DNA from: Saccharina japonica | Lineage: Eukaryota; Sar; Phaeophyceae; Laminariales; Laminariaceae | Assembly (NCBI GenBank): GCA_008828725.1 | Contig: MEHQ01004277.1 | Location: 62,001-126,000, forward strand | Length of the DNA: 64,000 bases | Direction: 5' to 3' | Part shown: positions 46,041 through 57,099 of the stretch, one piece after another | How the letters are laid out: every line of letters begins with the position of its first letter | How positions within the stretch are numbered: position 1 is the first letter of the stretch | Position numbers and translations under genes: made by a program | Notes under the pieces: generated by a model | What the model saw: the letters and a program-made list of their open reading frames with translations, nothing else | Database searches by the model: none | Told to the model about the DNA's origin: nothing

Positions 46041-47299
46041 TAAGGGCTAAAGGGGGTTGACTATTCCCACGTAGACAGTGTGGGGAAAACAAGCACGAAC
46101 GCCCCTAAAAAAGGTGGCGCATAGCTGCCAAACCTGCGGCACAACAGGGAAAGAGGGAAAAATGGGCATAAAATGGTACCAAAGTTTGCTTATTTGGGCA
46201 CTTGTCATCCCGAAAAAAACAGCGGCGGAGAAATTGCACGCACATATATTTATACGTGCAAGGTCATTCAGATTTGTACGTAAATTCAATACTATACATA
46301 ATGATTATATGTATGTATAGCAGAAGTTGTATTATATTATTTGCCTTCCGACAGTGTGCAGGGCATTATTCATTCAGAATGAAAAAAAGCTGACACAATT
46401 CGTCGAATACCACCAATCTCATTCAACCAATTCTCCTCCTCTGCGTGTACTCAATAAAATACGCACCCTTTACCCAATTATGTAGACATTCGAGGGAGGT
46501 CGATTTTTTTTTTCCGACACCTCACGTCGAATTGTTCAACTTTGACCTTTTGGCAGGGGGGGGGGGGGACCTGGGACGCATGGAATGTCGAGTGCGTTCT
46601 TTTCTTGCTTCGGCACATTGTATTCGATCGACAAGCTTGGTCGGATCAACATGCAGGTTCCTTTTCCTTCTTAGCAGATAGATCGATAGACCCCAGGTAG
46701 GTATCTTCGACACCTGTGTATACCCTTGCAACGATAATCGATCAGGGAAACCAACTGCTGACCCTGCCTGGTGTCATTGGCAGCTTGCCTTCCCACACAA
46801 GTCCCACATGCTTCTGTACACACGTCGTGTACGTCACTAAGTTGTCGGCGACATCGCGAACAGTGTTCGACACTCACATATATTACATCGTGGCAAAGCA
46901 GAACAAGCATTTAAGGTAAAATATGTCGCACGAGGGATGTTTGTGTGGTGTCATGTTACGCTATTTGACTCGATGTGAGGGTTTGCGCCTCTCCGGTACT
47001 CTGTCACACACAAATCACATATGATACGTACACCGATCACGCTGGATACACTGAAAAAACAAATGTTGTAGGGTAAAACATAATTTTCGAGCCCTCCGGG
47101 GAGGTGTATGATATCCAAATCCCCGACCGCCCCTGAGACATTAGAAAAAATAAAGAACCCAAGCTGTGGGAAATGGGCCTTTCTTTTTTCTTTTTGGAGA
47201 CCAAAGGGGTCAGGCTCTGGGCTACGTCGCGACGTACATGATAATGTCACTATGATATAATATAATAACGATTACATTTCATCCCTGCGTTTTCCGAGC
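46041..47299. other. Unassigned sequence
   Basis: A minus-strand frame at 46910-46671 has a hydrophobic start and several Cys residues (CSRCRRQL, then TEACGTCVG) and could be an exon, but the plus strand is equally open. A 13-nt G run lies at 46556. Confidence 0.25.
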
Positions 47300-48851
47300 C
47301 CGACGCCCATTGGTCGAGGGGGGCCCCCAGCCGGCCCCCGGCCAATCAGGGGCCGCGGCGCACGCGGCGGGAGTTGCCCCTCGGGGAAACCCCCCAGTCC
47401 CGCCGCACCTGGGGACGACAGGTCCCCATCCCCGGTTCGGAAATCCCTCCGTATCTCTACAGCTCCAACCACCCGGGGACGAAAAAAACGACCCCCCGGC
47501 TCGAAACCGCTCTGCACGGTGTGGAAACCCCAGCCCGACATATGCATCGCTGATTCGCTGGGGCTCAAAATAAATCCAGCGCCACCCGGGGACGATAGGG
47601 CCCCATCCCCGGATCGGAAACCCCTCCATACATGTACAACTCCAACAGCCCGGGGACGAAAACCGAGATCTCCCGGGTCGACACCGCCGCGCACGGTGTG
47701 GAAACCCCAGCCACACTGGCCGATCGCTGATTGACTGGGGCTCGTATACAAAGCCATCGCTACCCGGGGACGACAGAGTATCATCCCCCGATCGGAAACC
47801 CCGCTATACATCCGCAACTCCTCACCCGGGGACGATTGGGCCCCATCCCCGGTTGGAAATGCCTCCGTATCTCTACAAATCCGACCACCCGGGGACGAAA
47901 AAACGATTCCCCGGGTCGAAACCGCCCCGCACGGTGTGGAAACCCCAGCCCGACATACGCATCGCTGATTGACTGCGGCTCCAAAATAAAGCCAGCGCCA
48001 CCCGGGGACGATACGGTCCCATCCCCGGCTCGGAAATCCCTCCATACAAGTACAACTCCAACAACGCGGGGACGAAAACCGAGGTCCCCCGGGTCGACAC
48101 CGCCGCGCACGGTGTGGAAACCCCAGCCACACCGGCCGATCGCTGATTGGCGGGGGCTCGAAATAAAGCCAGCGCCACCCGGGGACGATAGGGTATCATC
48201 CCCCGATCGTAAATCCCGCCAGGCATCCACAACTCCTCACCCGGGGACGATTGGTCCCCATCCCCGGTTTGGAAATGCCTCCGTATATCTACAACTCCGA
48301 CCAGCCGGGGACGAAAAAATCAATCCCCCGGGTCGAAACCGCCCCGCACGGTGTGTAAACCCCAGCCCGACATACGCATCGCTGATTGGGCGGGGCTCGA
48401 AAATAAAGCCAGCGCCACCCGGGGACGATACGGCCCCATCCCCGGTTCGGAAATCCCTCCATACAAGCACAACTCCAACAACGCGGGGACGAAAACCGAG
48501 GTCCCCGGGTCGACACCGCCGCGCATGGTGTGGAAACCCCAGCCACACCGGCGGATCGCTGATTGGCTGGGGCTCGAAATAAAGCGAGCGCCACCGCGGG
48601 ACGATAGAGTATCATCCCCCGATCGGAAATCTCGCCATGCATCCACAAATCCTCACCCGGGGACGATTGGTCCCCATCCCCGTTATGGAAATGCCTCCGT
48701 ATACCTACAACTCCGACCACCCGGGGACGAATACAACGACCCCCCAGGTCGAAACCGCCCCGCACGGTGTGGAAACCCCAGCCCGACCGGCCGATCGCTG
48801 ACTGGCTGGGGCTCGAAAATAAAGCCAGCGCCACCCAGGGACGATACGGCC
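47300..48851. repeat. GC-rich satellite with 178+240-bp higher-order repeat
   Basis: The word cacggtgtggaaaccccagcc recurs at about 47512, 47691, 47930, 48107, 48347, 48525 and 48765: alternating spacings of ~178 and ~240 bp, a 418-bp super-unit. Each half carries cccggggacgat and ggaaa-ccctcc. Frames of over 280 residues are open on both strands because stop codons are rare in the monomer; they are not taken as genes. Confidence 0.85.
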
Positions 48852-50271
48852 TAAGCCCTAGCAGTTAAGACACGCCAAAAACGGGTTAAAACAAGTACCC
48901 TAAGGCCCGCCGCAGGCGAAAAAAAATGGGGTAAGACACGCTTTAAGACATTTGTCTTAAACGCCTTTTATTGTCTTAAATGTCTTACTTGGATAAGGCA
49001 TTTCCCTTAAAAAAATGGCTTAGACGTGTCTTACTGCGTTTTCTCGCCCTAGCAGGCGTTTCTATCAGGTATACTAAAATCCACAACCTTTGTCAAGCGG
49101 ATTTCGCTCGAAATCGGTATGCTATCATCCTTGAGACAATACATAACGACGGATATCCTCACCATTGCCTAATTCGTCGTTCAGAAAGAGATATATATGG
49201 TGTGCATACGACCCCCTACACAAAATGAAAATATTACGATGATAAGCACAAAATCTAGGATTCTCACGCCGATTTTATGTTTTGGGCTTGGCGTTTGCCC
49301 ACGTGTTCTCAAAGGGAAAAACAAGGGATTGAGCACTGCTCCCTTTTTTTTCTTTTTTTCCCCCGTCGGTTTTGGCCAAAAACAACAATAACCCTAAAAA
49401 TGTGCGTAGTCCACGAAAACAATATGAAAATAAAAAGCATTAATGAATGGCTTTGGAAGTCTTGGACGAAGCATGTGCCTATCCTCGTATCTCACACAGG
49501 AAAAACGGCGTGATAAAGCCGGGATACAATTGAAAAGTGCACTTCATAGGGGCTGGCCCAGCTCGTACATAGCGTTGTACAGATTGTACATCACAATCCA
49601 ACGTCGAAGCTTGTATGTTCACACCTCCATCTGACGATAGCAAGCGGTAAAACAGCTCAGCATACATAATAAGCAGCAGTGCGGGTGCGTGCATGCACCA
49701 GCAGGAAGGAACACATGAACAGCAGTACAATGACAGCGGACTGCAAATATTCAGTGTATATACGTATCGCTGTGTTGTGATCGATGGTAAGGTATTCGTG
49801 GTTGTTGATTTATTGTAATATAGCCGTTCTCTCCTCTCAGCTCCAGCAAAACCAAGGTAATTCGTACTCACATTCAGTGAGATCTAGAATGACACTGTTT
49901 GCCTTGGGGTCACGGGTAATTTTGGTGCGAAAAAAATGAGTTATTGCCTCTTTTCGAGTGCAGGGACGCTGGCCTACGAAAATAAGACACGTAAGGGACG
50001 AAACAGCGTCTAAGACAAGCCCCTGCTGAAAAAGGGCTCTAAGACATTCGTTAAGACATATCTTAGCCGCCCCGGACCCCGTTTTTAAGGATTTCGCATC
50101 TAACGGCGTTATTGTGGTGCTCAAAAACTGCCATATTGTCCCTTTTCGAGCGCAGGGACGTTGCCTTACGAAAATAATACACTTAAGGGACGAAACAGCG
50201 TCTAAGACAAGCCCCTGCTGAGAAGGGGCTCTCAGACATTCTTTAAGACATGTCTTAGCCGCTAGAGCTTA
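48852..50271. mobile_element. 1420-bp TIR element with 8-bp target duplication (hAT/P-like)
   Basis: The satellite word gatacggcccc is split: ATACGGCC precedes 48852 and follows 50271. TIRs: TAAGCCCTAGCAGTTAAGAC and the reverse complement of gtcttagccgctagagctta (three mismatches in 21). TAAGACA/TGTCTTA words cluster at both ends (about six per side). The right end contains a ~190-bp tandem duplication (49940-50075, 50135-50265). An 8-bp duplication fits hAT or P superfamilies. No transposase is recognised. Confidence 0.85.
49873..50124 (-). CDS. Possible exon inside the 1420-bp element
   Basis: A minus-strand frame runs from ATG 50124 and is protein-like toward its end (HFFRTKITRDPKANSVILDL), stopping against a GTGAGT donor-like site near 49872. 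Joining to an acceptor (gaatatttgcag near 49741) keeps the frame open. Its first half derives from the terminal repeat and is not conserved in the second tandem copy. It could be a captured host exon or chance. Confidence 0.2.
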
Positions 50272-50345
50272 ATACGGCCCCATCCCTGGTTCGCCTTTCA
50301 CGGTGTGGAAACCCAAATACCACTGGCTCGTAGCTGATTGGCTTT
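50272..50345. repeat. Satellite continuation beyond the insertion
   Basis: atacggccccatccctggttcg, then cacggtgtggaaaccc: resumption of the satellite monomer, more divergent than the units to the left, fading by about 50345. Confidence 0.7.
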
Positions 50346-52313
50346 GTGGGCTGAAGTTCGTGAAGCCAGCATTCCTCACCAATGGGAGCAAAGAGGTTCA
50401 GCAAGTTCGTTAAACCCGAGCGGGTGTCATTTCACATGGATTACCATCTACAGCCTTCGCTTGGCGCAGCCCAATAAGAAAAAATAAGGCGCGCGAAGCG
50501 CGCCGATTTTTGCGCTTGTACTCATCCATATTTACGAGTAGTACGTACGTAGTCACATAGTGATACAGCAGTACGTATGCATATAAGTATTGTACGTGCC
50601 CCCTCATAGACTGCGTACTCATCCGCCACTGCCACCGTTGCGCTGGTCTCACTGCCGCCCTCTACTCACAGAGTGGTGGAAGTGTGGAGGGTACCTGGGG
50701 TACATTTTTTACATTTATTTTACCCATCCGCCGGAGGATAAAAAAAAGAAGAAAAAAAAAGGAAAGAAACACAGGTTGAAAGAACGAAGAACAATACGTA
50801 GCAGCAACAACAACAGGGGGGTTAACACAGCAGCCTCGTGTATATGCCCACACACATGCAGGGCTCACCTAAAATACACGTCCCGCGTTGGCAAGGTGCA
50901 GAAACCTGGGTCTGGGTCGACAACAAGTAATCGGCGGTAAGATGGAGATTTCTTTTGTAAAGAAGTCGAAGGCTACCACCTTGAGGGGTTATACCCCAAA
51001 ATTGTAGGACAGGCATCCCCGTATGAGACACGCCACCGAAAATAGATACAACCTTCTCGCCGTCGTCGCAAAGGAGCAGGGGGTGCGAAGATAAGATATA
51101 ATAACGCGCGACGCACTGCTAACCAATTGCTACTAACCAAAAGCTCCGAACCTCAGAATAGCGTAGAACCACCATTCCTCTGCAGGTAGGGCCCGCCTGT
51201 GTTGCAGTCGGTAGTCTGTGCGTGATTTCCGACAGGAGCCCAACAACGATACATGATCATGATCGACTCAAAAATCTAAAATTATTGCAATCTCTTCATC
51301 GCGAGGTTGTACCATACTGCGGCATATCATATCCCCGCTCTCTGAGCGTACTCGATACTCGAGAAGGTAAGACTTGGCGCTGACCAATGCTGTAGGCGAC
51401 CACTACCGCTTTGCCGTGTAATATATGGCTCGAGCAAGCCCGAGATGGAGGCACGCATGCGCAAGCCTGAAGAGCGACAAGGCACCAACGTTGGTTTTGT
51501 CGTTTTGAGCACAACAAGAAGAGCGGGGGGTATAACAAAATACGTGAGACTGCTTGCTGCTTTTTGCTGTTGTTGCTGTTGAACGTTGAAGAAGTAAACA
51601 GCCCCACCAAACAACCGACAGACTGATGGGATATGTATACGAATACGTACGCATGTAGAGAGCGGAGAGAGCTGGCATCACAGGGCGGGGGCCCGCCCCG
51701 CCCCCATACCCTGACTTGACAGGCACCCTTTCACCCCGAACATGGATCATCTCGATCGTCCTTTGCTACCAACGTTGTTTTGTTGATTGATATCAGATGT
51801 TGAATGACTCTGCTGTATACAGACACGTACGAGTAGAGTGGCAGAGACAACGCGTACACACAGAGTTACACACATGCGACAACCGATAGATACAGTGCGG
51901 CAGAGTCACAACATACATGTACAAGGTAGGTATGCTCGCAGACACAGATAGACGACAGGTTCATATTCATACGTAGCAGGTCACAGCAGCTCTGATACGC
52001 AGCAGCAAGCAAAAAATGGATCTCACCGCAAGCACAATCCAAGCACAATTGTAGGGCAAAAGCAGCAGCGGTTCATCTCATGCGGCCCGCGGCGCACCGT
52101 AAGCCGTAAGCCGTAAGCCTCAGTCGTAGCGAGTGACCTTGGTGTATCGCTTCGTATCCTGCGTCTCAGTGTGATAGCCCCATCGCCTATATCTATATGT
52201 TTCATGCATGAGATGGTGAAGCCGGAAGCCGGACAGAACGAACAGCGAAAGAAGACGGTCTCTCCTCTCCTCTGCATTATTCATTGAGCAGACCAAGCTC
52301 TTCACATCTGGAA
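50346..52313. other. Unassigned sequence
   Basis: No gene supported. There is a small gcgcgaagcgcgcc palindrome near 50490 and AT-rich purine tracts near 50745-50765. Frames on either strand show no domains. Confidence 0.3.
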
Positions 52314-52580
52314 CTAAAAATGTTTTCTGCCGGTCCGTTCAATGGTGTATCCGTATCTATCGTAAATCGTAACGGATATGGAGTCGATCTTTACTTGAAG
52401 TTCACTGAAACGCTTTTCTCGTACACTAGTAGTTAGTTCACCTCGCAGCAGTGACTTCGTGCTTACCTCAAATAATCTTGGACTGTCTTGCCTGGTCATC
52501 AGCAAGCGAGCCTGGCCGTACACACTACGAGTAGCGACGAGCTGGTACAACACGTCATAATCGCCAACCCTCACTATCAT
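52314..52580 (-). CDS. Possible small gene, 88 residues, unknown
   Basis: ATG at 52580 (minus) opens a frame with balanced composition and alternating hydrophobic pattern (MIVRVGDYDVLYQLVATR, LPR-type linker, ELQVKIDSISVTIYDRYGY). It ends TAG near 52314. The upstream minus-strand sequence has a tatatatgt TATA-like word about 115 bp before the start. No signal peptide, no recognised family. It may be a first exon. Confidence 0.35.
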   Translation of the reverse strand: MIVRVGDYDVLYQLVATRSVYGQARLLMTRQDSPRLFEVSTKSLLRGELTTSVREKRFSELQVKIDSISVTIYDRYGYTIERTGRKHF

Positions 52581-53245
52581 TGTTGTTGCCGCTACGTTTG
52601 GATCTCTTGACGTTCGTTTTCGTCGTTATCTTTTTGCATTTTTTGTACAGTGCTCGCGGATTCCGACGTTAGTTCGTAGCGTATGCTCGTACATATATAT
52701 GTCGTAGGGCTTGCCGGCAGGCAGTGAGCAATGAGTCAGTGTGTGATGGTATTCGAAGCAGAGCGGAATACAGTAGAGAAAGACAATTCGTGCCCGCAGT
52801 TTTATGTTTATATGCTACACTACAGTACTACTGTACGGAGTACTCCTGTTTCCTTTACAATCAGCAGTGCATTTGTAGAGCAGCATGCAGTAGTGGGGGT
52901 TGCTAATCGTCGTATCCCCCCCAGCCCCCGCCCCGACTCCCCGAGCACTCATACAACACACAAAAGAAAAGAAAGAAAGGTAAAATTTGCTCTTTTCGTT
53001 TCGCTAAAAAATGAGCGTAAAGAAAAAACGTGGGTTTCATAGAACACGCGCGCGGTCTTCGCCTGCGTGTGATAACCGCCCCCCCGCCCCAACAAAAAAA
53101 TGTCCTGGCGGGTTGAACAAAAACCTCCACTTGAATGCACCTACCTGTCACATGATCGAGCAGGCGCAGTTTCTTCCCCGCATAGATAAATAGGCCGACG
53201 TAAGACATAATATTTCTCCCCCCTCCCCCCCGTCCCCTATTCTAC
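52581..53245. other. Unassigned sequence
   Basis: Nothing recognised. C-rich tracts (53214-53235) just precede the LINE stub. Confidence 0.35.
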
Positions 53246-53288
53246 GCTCCGTCTCGAAAGGGATGCGTGGTCAATAGTCAAATGACTA

Positions 53289-54160
53289 CTTACCGTATAT
53301 GACAGTGTATGACACAGTCCCTGAGAGAATTTTCTATCGATAGACAGACGCGGTTTCCCCTAAAAGTCAGGGGGGCACAAATAAAGAAAACGGCGGCTTT
53401 CGGAAAAAGACGCGTGCTACGATAGAGGTATACCTTTTTTTGGCTGAAACGTTTTCTGAATAACCTAATAAAGGTTCCTTAACCCAAAATCGTCAGAAGT
53501 TCATAATTATTATTCTTGTGTTGCAATTTGTTTTCATTGTATACTTGGGCTATGTGAGCGTTCACCTGGTACAGTAGCCCTTTTGTTTTCCTCCAAAATC
53601 TGTTTTTGAGGGAGCTACGTATGGAGCTCCTTAAGTGACCACCCTAAGAATAAACATGTGGTGCACCTATCTACCGTAGCATGCGTCAAGACCTCGGAGA
53701 TATCGTTTGTTTGTTTGTTTCACCCCCCCATCCCATTTATTATCTTCGCACTTCCGTCTTTCTCCCTCCCTATATAGTCGTAACTCAGATCCGGGGTCAC
53801 AAAGTAGGCTCCTCTCCCTCCCTCCCCCACGACGGTTCTTCCCTTCATTTTTATCGCGCAGAGGGTTCAGCCTTCCCAACGCTCGTCGATATTCATCGAA
53901 TTTTGCTAACTCACGCTCTCGCGCTTTCCGCTAGTTCAAGCTATTTTTTTGCCAGAAAAAGTCCCTACGAGCATGCACTCGTGGGGGGCTCGAACTCACG
54001 ATCTCGACGCTAACAAGCTTCGTGATTACCTGCTAGCCCACCGGGGCGACCGGGGCACACGCGTCGCTTCGCGTTTAAACTTCAACGAACGGTTTGGTCG
54101 AGGAAATCGGCATTGAAATTCTTCAGAGAGGGTGTATTATACACCGTCATATACGGCAAG
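53289..54160. mobile_element. 872-bp TA-flanked TIR element (Tc1/mariner-like, non-autonomous)
   Basis: Left CTTACCGTATATGACAGTGT, right the complement of atacaccgtcatatacggcaag; two mismatches over ~22 bp. TA on both sides collapses to the single TA of the LINE (gac-TA-aggc), so the insertion site is exact. No transposase frame is recognised. A tRNA-like segment lies inside. Confidence 0.8.
53985..54052 (-). other. tRNA-like segment inside the TA element
   Basis: The minus strand carries a TGGGCTAGCAGG A-box-like word, an anticodon-arm-like CGAAG-CTTGTTA-GCGTCG and a GAGTTCGAGCCC B box. The acceptor and T stems do not pair properly, so a tRNA pseudogene or SINE-like head is more likely than a gene. 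Confidence 0.35.
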
Positions 54161-54316
54161 TAAGGCAAGCAACAAATGAGCACCCCCCCCCCCCCGCTAT
54201 TCTGGTGGGTGGACTGAGGTCGACCTCGATTACGGAAACATACATCGGGTTCATGACGGACGGACAGCTAAACCCGACTTCCTTTGTTTAAGACGCACCC
54301 CACCAGTGACTTATGG

Positions 54317-55678
54317 GAAGATACGGTGTCGGGATTGATGTTTACTGATGATTTCGTCTGCATATCAGAAACACCCGAACGATTGCAGAAACAAATGGAG
54401 AAGGCAATAGAGTACACCAGGAAGTGGAGAGTGACGGCGAACGTAAAAAGGTGCGCAGTAGTTGTATGTAACGAAGATAAGGAGAGTCCGGTAACTTGTA
54501 AGTGGAAGTGGGGAGAAGATGAATTACCGATCGTAGACCAGTATACGTACCTTGGCGTAGAAATCTCAAAAGATTGCTCTTGGGATGCACACATAAATAA
54601 AATAATAGGCAAGGGTAAGGCACACGTAGGCAAGATGGAAGCAGTCCTAACAGACTCGCACCTTGACACTAGAATTAAGAGATGTATACTGATGAATGTG
54701 ATTGTACCAAAGCTAGAATATGCAGGAGAAGTATGGGAAGGGAACGCGAAGCTCGTAAAACAGCTGGAAACAGTACAGATGACAGCAGCTAAAAAAGTAC
54801 TAGGATGCTCAAGTACGACGAGTAATACAGTATTGAGAGCAGAACTGGGAATGTACCCACTTAAGACAAATAGAGACGTGCGTAAGTTGAAATGGCAATA
54901 TAAAGTAAAGAACATGCCAAATAAGAGGTTGCCAGCCATAGCCGATAAAGCTGTATGGGAGAAAGTAACCAAAGGGCGAGCTGGAATAAGGTGGGATAGC
55001 GTAGTCGAGAAAGTATGGAAGGAAATAGGAAACCAAAAAGAGACGCTGGCCATAGAGAAATTTAGCGGATACAAGACAGAAGTGAAAGAAAGGATAGAAA
55101 GAAGGGAAAGGCTAGCACTGAGAAAGAAGGTGGAAGGGGAAGAACACTTAGAGATGTACGGGGGGTTGAGAGAAGGAATAGGAATGAAAAGGTATCTGCA
55201 CGGCCCAATGGACTTCGCGAAAAAGCTGAAACTGCGATTTCGTGTAGGGGACCTGGACCTGCCAGAAAGAAGAAGGAGGTATACCAGTAGCCGGGAGGAG
55301 GAGGAAGTAGAGGCACAGATGTGCCCATGTGGCAAAGCCATAGAGAGTAGAGTTCACATAGTGGGAGAATGTGAAAGGTACAAGGAGGAAAGGGATGTGC
55401 TAGAGGAGGAGATGAGGAAAATAGACGAGTGTGACATGGAGCAGTTTGGTACACTAAATAGTAGCGAGAAAACGATCGCTATCTTAGGAGATAGATGGTG
55501 GCCACAGGCGGCGAAGCAGGAAGGGGATAAGATTAGCAAAAGGTTTCTCTGTAATATATGGAAACAACGTAATGAGCGCCCAAGTGTTGGAGGTGTCTCT
55601 ATTAGGAGTAGGAACGGTGCTCCGTCTCGAAAGGGATGCGTGGTCAATGGTCAAATGACTAAGGCAAGCAACAAATGA
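54317..55678 (+). pseudogene. LINE RT C-terminal half, frame intact
   Basis: An uninterrupted frame of about 450 residues starts just before the catalytic motif, here FTDDFV rather than FADDFV, and runs through the thumb and the CPCGKAIESRVHIVGECE segment to the natural stop. It lacks the endonuclease and most RT blocks, so it cannot support retrotransposition alone. The upstream ATG at 54284 lies in foreign sequence. Confidence 0.75.
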
Positions 55679-55683
55679 GTACG
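54317..55683 (+). mobile_element. LINE copy 2, 5'-truncated
   Basis: Corresponds to 38697-40063 and begins inside the RT active-site region (gggaagatacgg). From about 54560 to the end it appears identical to copy 1 apart from the base missing there; before that, several substitutions are visible. It ends at the same caacaaatgagtacg, then A9 of the ~67-bp satellite. Confidence 0.85.
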
Positions 55684-55860
55684 AAAAAAAAACTGGTTAG
55701 TTTAGTAATTTCATGCCTATATCCGGTTTGTATTTTGATATGAGGAAAAAAAACTGGTTAGTTTAGTAATTTCATGTCTATTGTTCGGTTTGTGTTTTGG
55801 TATGAGGAAAAAAAACTGGTTAGCTCAGTAGTTTCATGTCTAAAGTCTGGTGGCTTGTTT
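55684..55860 (+). repeat. ~67-bp satellite, about three units
   Basis: A8-9-ctggttag-ttagtaatttcatg-ctat-cggtttgt-ttttgatatgagg, three times. Reverse orientation to 34858-35070. Confidence 0.8.
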
Positions 55861-56369
55861 TACAGCGTCGTTGCCACTCGACGCCAACCCATAGTTGTCT
55901 AGCAGAATCTATTGGGGGGGGGTGGATCTAGGCTGCTGTTGGTCCGGGCGATTCTATGTGATTTGCGACCAAAACCTTTAATGTGGTAGTACATCCCTTG
56001 TTAACACCCCCCCGTTGATATCACACCGTCGGCAATTTGGCCGGGATCTATTAATATTGCCTCGGAAACCTTGATACCGTTATCAATGTGGCCGGGGTCC
56101 GTTAACACGTCATATCCATTATTATTATATTTAGCACACCTTCTTGTTACGACACCCCTTAGCTGCGAGGCTCCCGTGCATGGTGCTTGACACCGTGGGT
56201 ACGTTTGATATTACACGCCCCCACAACATCCCCCTCAGTGATAGTATTTATGAATGTCAAATTATATGACCGGAGTGTGCTGTAATGCGTGTTATACGGT
56301 TAAGACCGGGATCCGTGACGATATTTCCCAAAAAAGTGTCCGGTCTATTGACAAAAATGTTCAGAAAAA
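55861..56369. other. Unassigned sequence
   Basis: ggccgggatc / gatcccgg and gttaac-type short palindromes; no gene recognised. Confidence 0.35.
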
Positions 56370-56558
56370 ATGGGAAAAAAAGCACTTGAAAATTATTTGC
56401 CACCGACCCTATTTAACTTGGTTTTAGACTACATTGAAGGATGGCAGTGTATTACGAATAACTTGACACTGAAAACGAATCAGGCTATGACGTTTGATCT
56501 ACATGTGAATAGGGTGGGAACCGACAGGATGGCAGGATGCTTTTGGATCTGCAGTTGA
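56370..56558 (+). CDS. Possible exon, unknown
   Basis: ATG at 56370, protein-like frame (KKALENYLPPTLFNLVLDYI, then NNLTLKTNQAMTFDLHVN). It may be an upstream exon of the P-loop-like exon that follows, but no donor with the correct phase was found. Confidence 0.25.
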   Translation: MGKKALENYLPPTLFNLVLDYIEGWQCITNNLTLKTNQAMTFDLHVNRVGTDRMAGCFWICS

Positions 56559-56574
56559 TTTTCACGTCTAACAG

Positions 56575-56790
56575 AGGGTAATTATACGGGAAAACGTTTA
56601 TTTTGGGGGGATGAACGTATCTATCTCTCTGGGCAGACCAAATTGAAATGGCTGCAGATTTCATGGGTGCCTTGCCCTTTACTAGGAGTTGGCGCAAGCG
56701 GCAAAACAAACCACGCTCGAATTAATGAGATAGCTGGCGAGGAATTGTGCGCAGAAGTTGGTGCTCTTCCTGGGAAACTCGTGGGATGAA
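56575..56790 (+). CDS. Exon candidate with Walker-A-like GVGASGKT
   Basis: After a good acceptor (gattttcacgtctaacag) the frame is open for ~72 residues: LFWGDERIYLSGQTKLKWLQ, then a hydrophobic strand CPLLGVGASGKT matching GxxxxGK[ST], then a polar helix (HARINEIAGEELCAEVGAL) and TGA at about 56788. A strand-loop-helix arrangement is what a P-loop NTPase shows. No Walker B is in view, so the match could be fortuitous. Confidence 0.35.
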
Positions 56791-57099
56791 AAAAAGATAA
56801 AAACTGCAAGCAGGATCATCGGGGCAAAAAAAAAACACAAACAAATTGCCTTCGTTGTATAGGGCGAACGGCGCCAGATCCGGGCGCGACCGCACGCCTA
56901 GCTATCATTCTCGTCGCACCTGGTGCCATCGCGGCAGCGAAGGGCGACTGTGGTCGGGTCTTATGCTGCGGGAAGCGAGTTACCCCTTGCTTTAAGATGC
57001 GAACGCAGCAAGACTAACTGCTGTCTCACGAGTACGGGAACATAATCGCGTTATAATGTCTACGATACCTCTCTGTCCACAAATATAAGGACGGTTTAA
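56791..57099. other. Unassigned sequence
   Basis: A-rich tract, then a GC-richer stretch at 56870-56960; no gene recognised. Confidence 0.35.

Larger units (their letters stand above)
53246..54195 (+). mobile_element. LINE 3' stub, copy 4, split by a TIR element
   Basis: gctccgtctcgaaagggatgcg through caaatgacta (53246-53288), then after 872 bp taaggcaagcaacaaatgag (54161-54180) and a run of 13 C. Together these are the last ~65 bp of the LINE with its C-rich tail, an extreme 5' truncation. Confidence 0.8.

Noticed and set aside
47272..48834. Frames over 280 residues on plus and minus strands
   Set aside because: Both strands of a GC-rich satellite are stop-poor. No codon-position signal or domain is visible by eye.
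47300..48851. tRNA B-box-like ggttcggaaatcc words in the satellite
   Set aside because: They do not match the B-box consensus closely and lack an A box at the right distance.
53289..54160. Transposase gene inside the TA-flanked element
   Set aside because: Frames up to 110 residues show no DDE/D motif.
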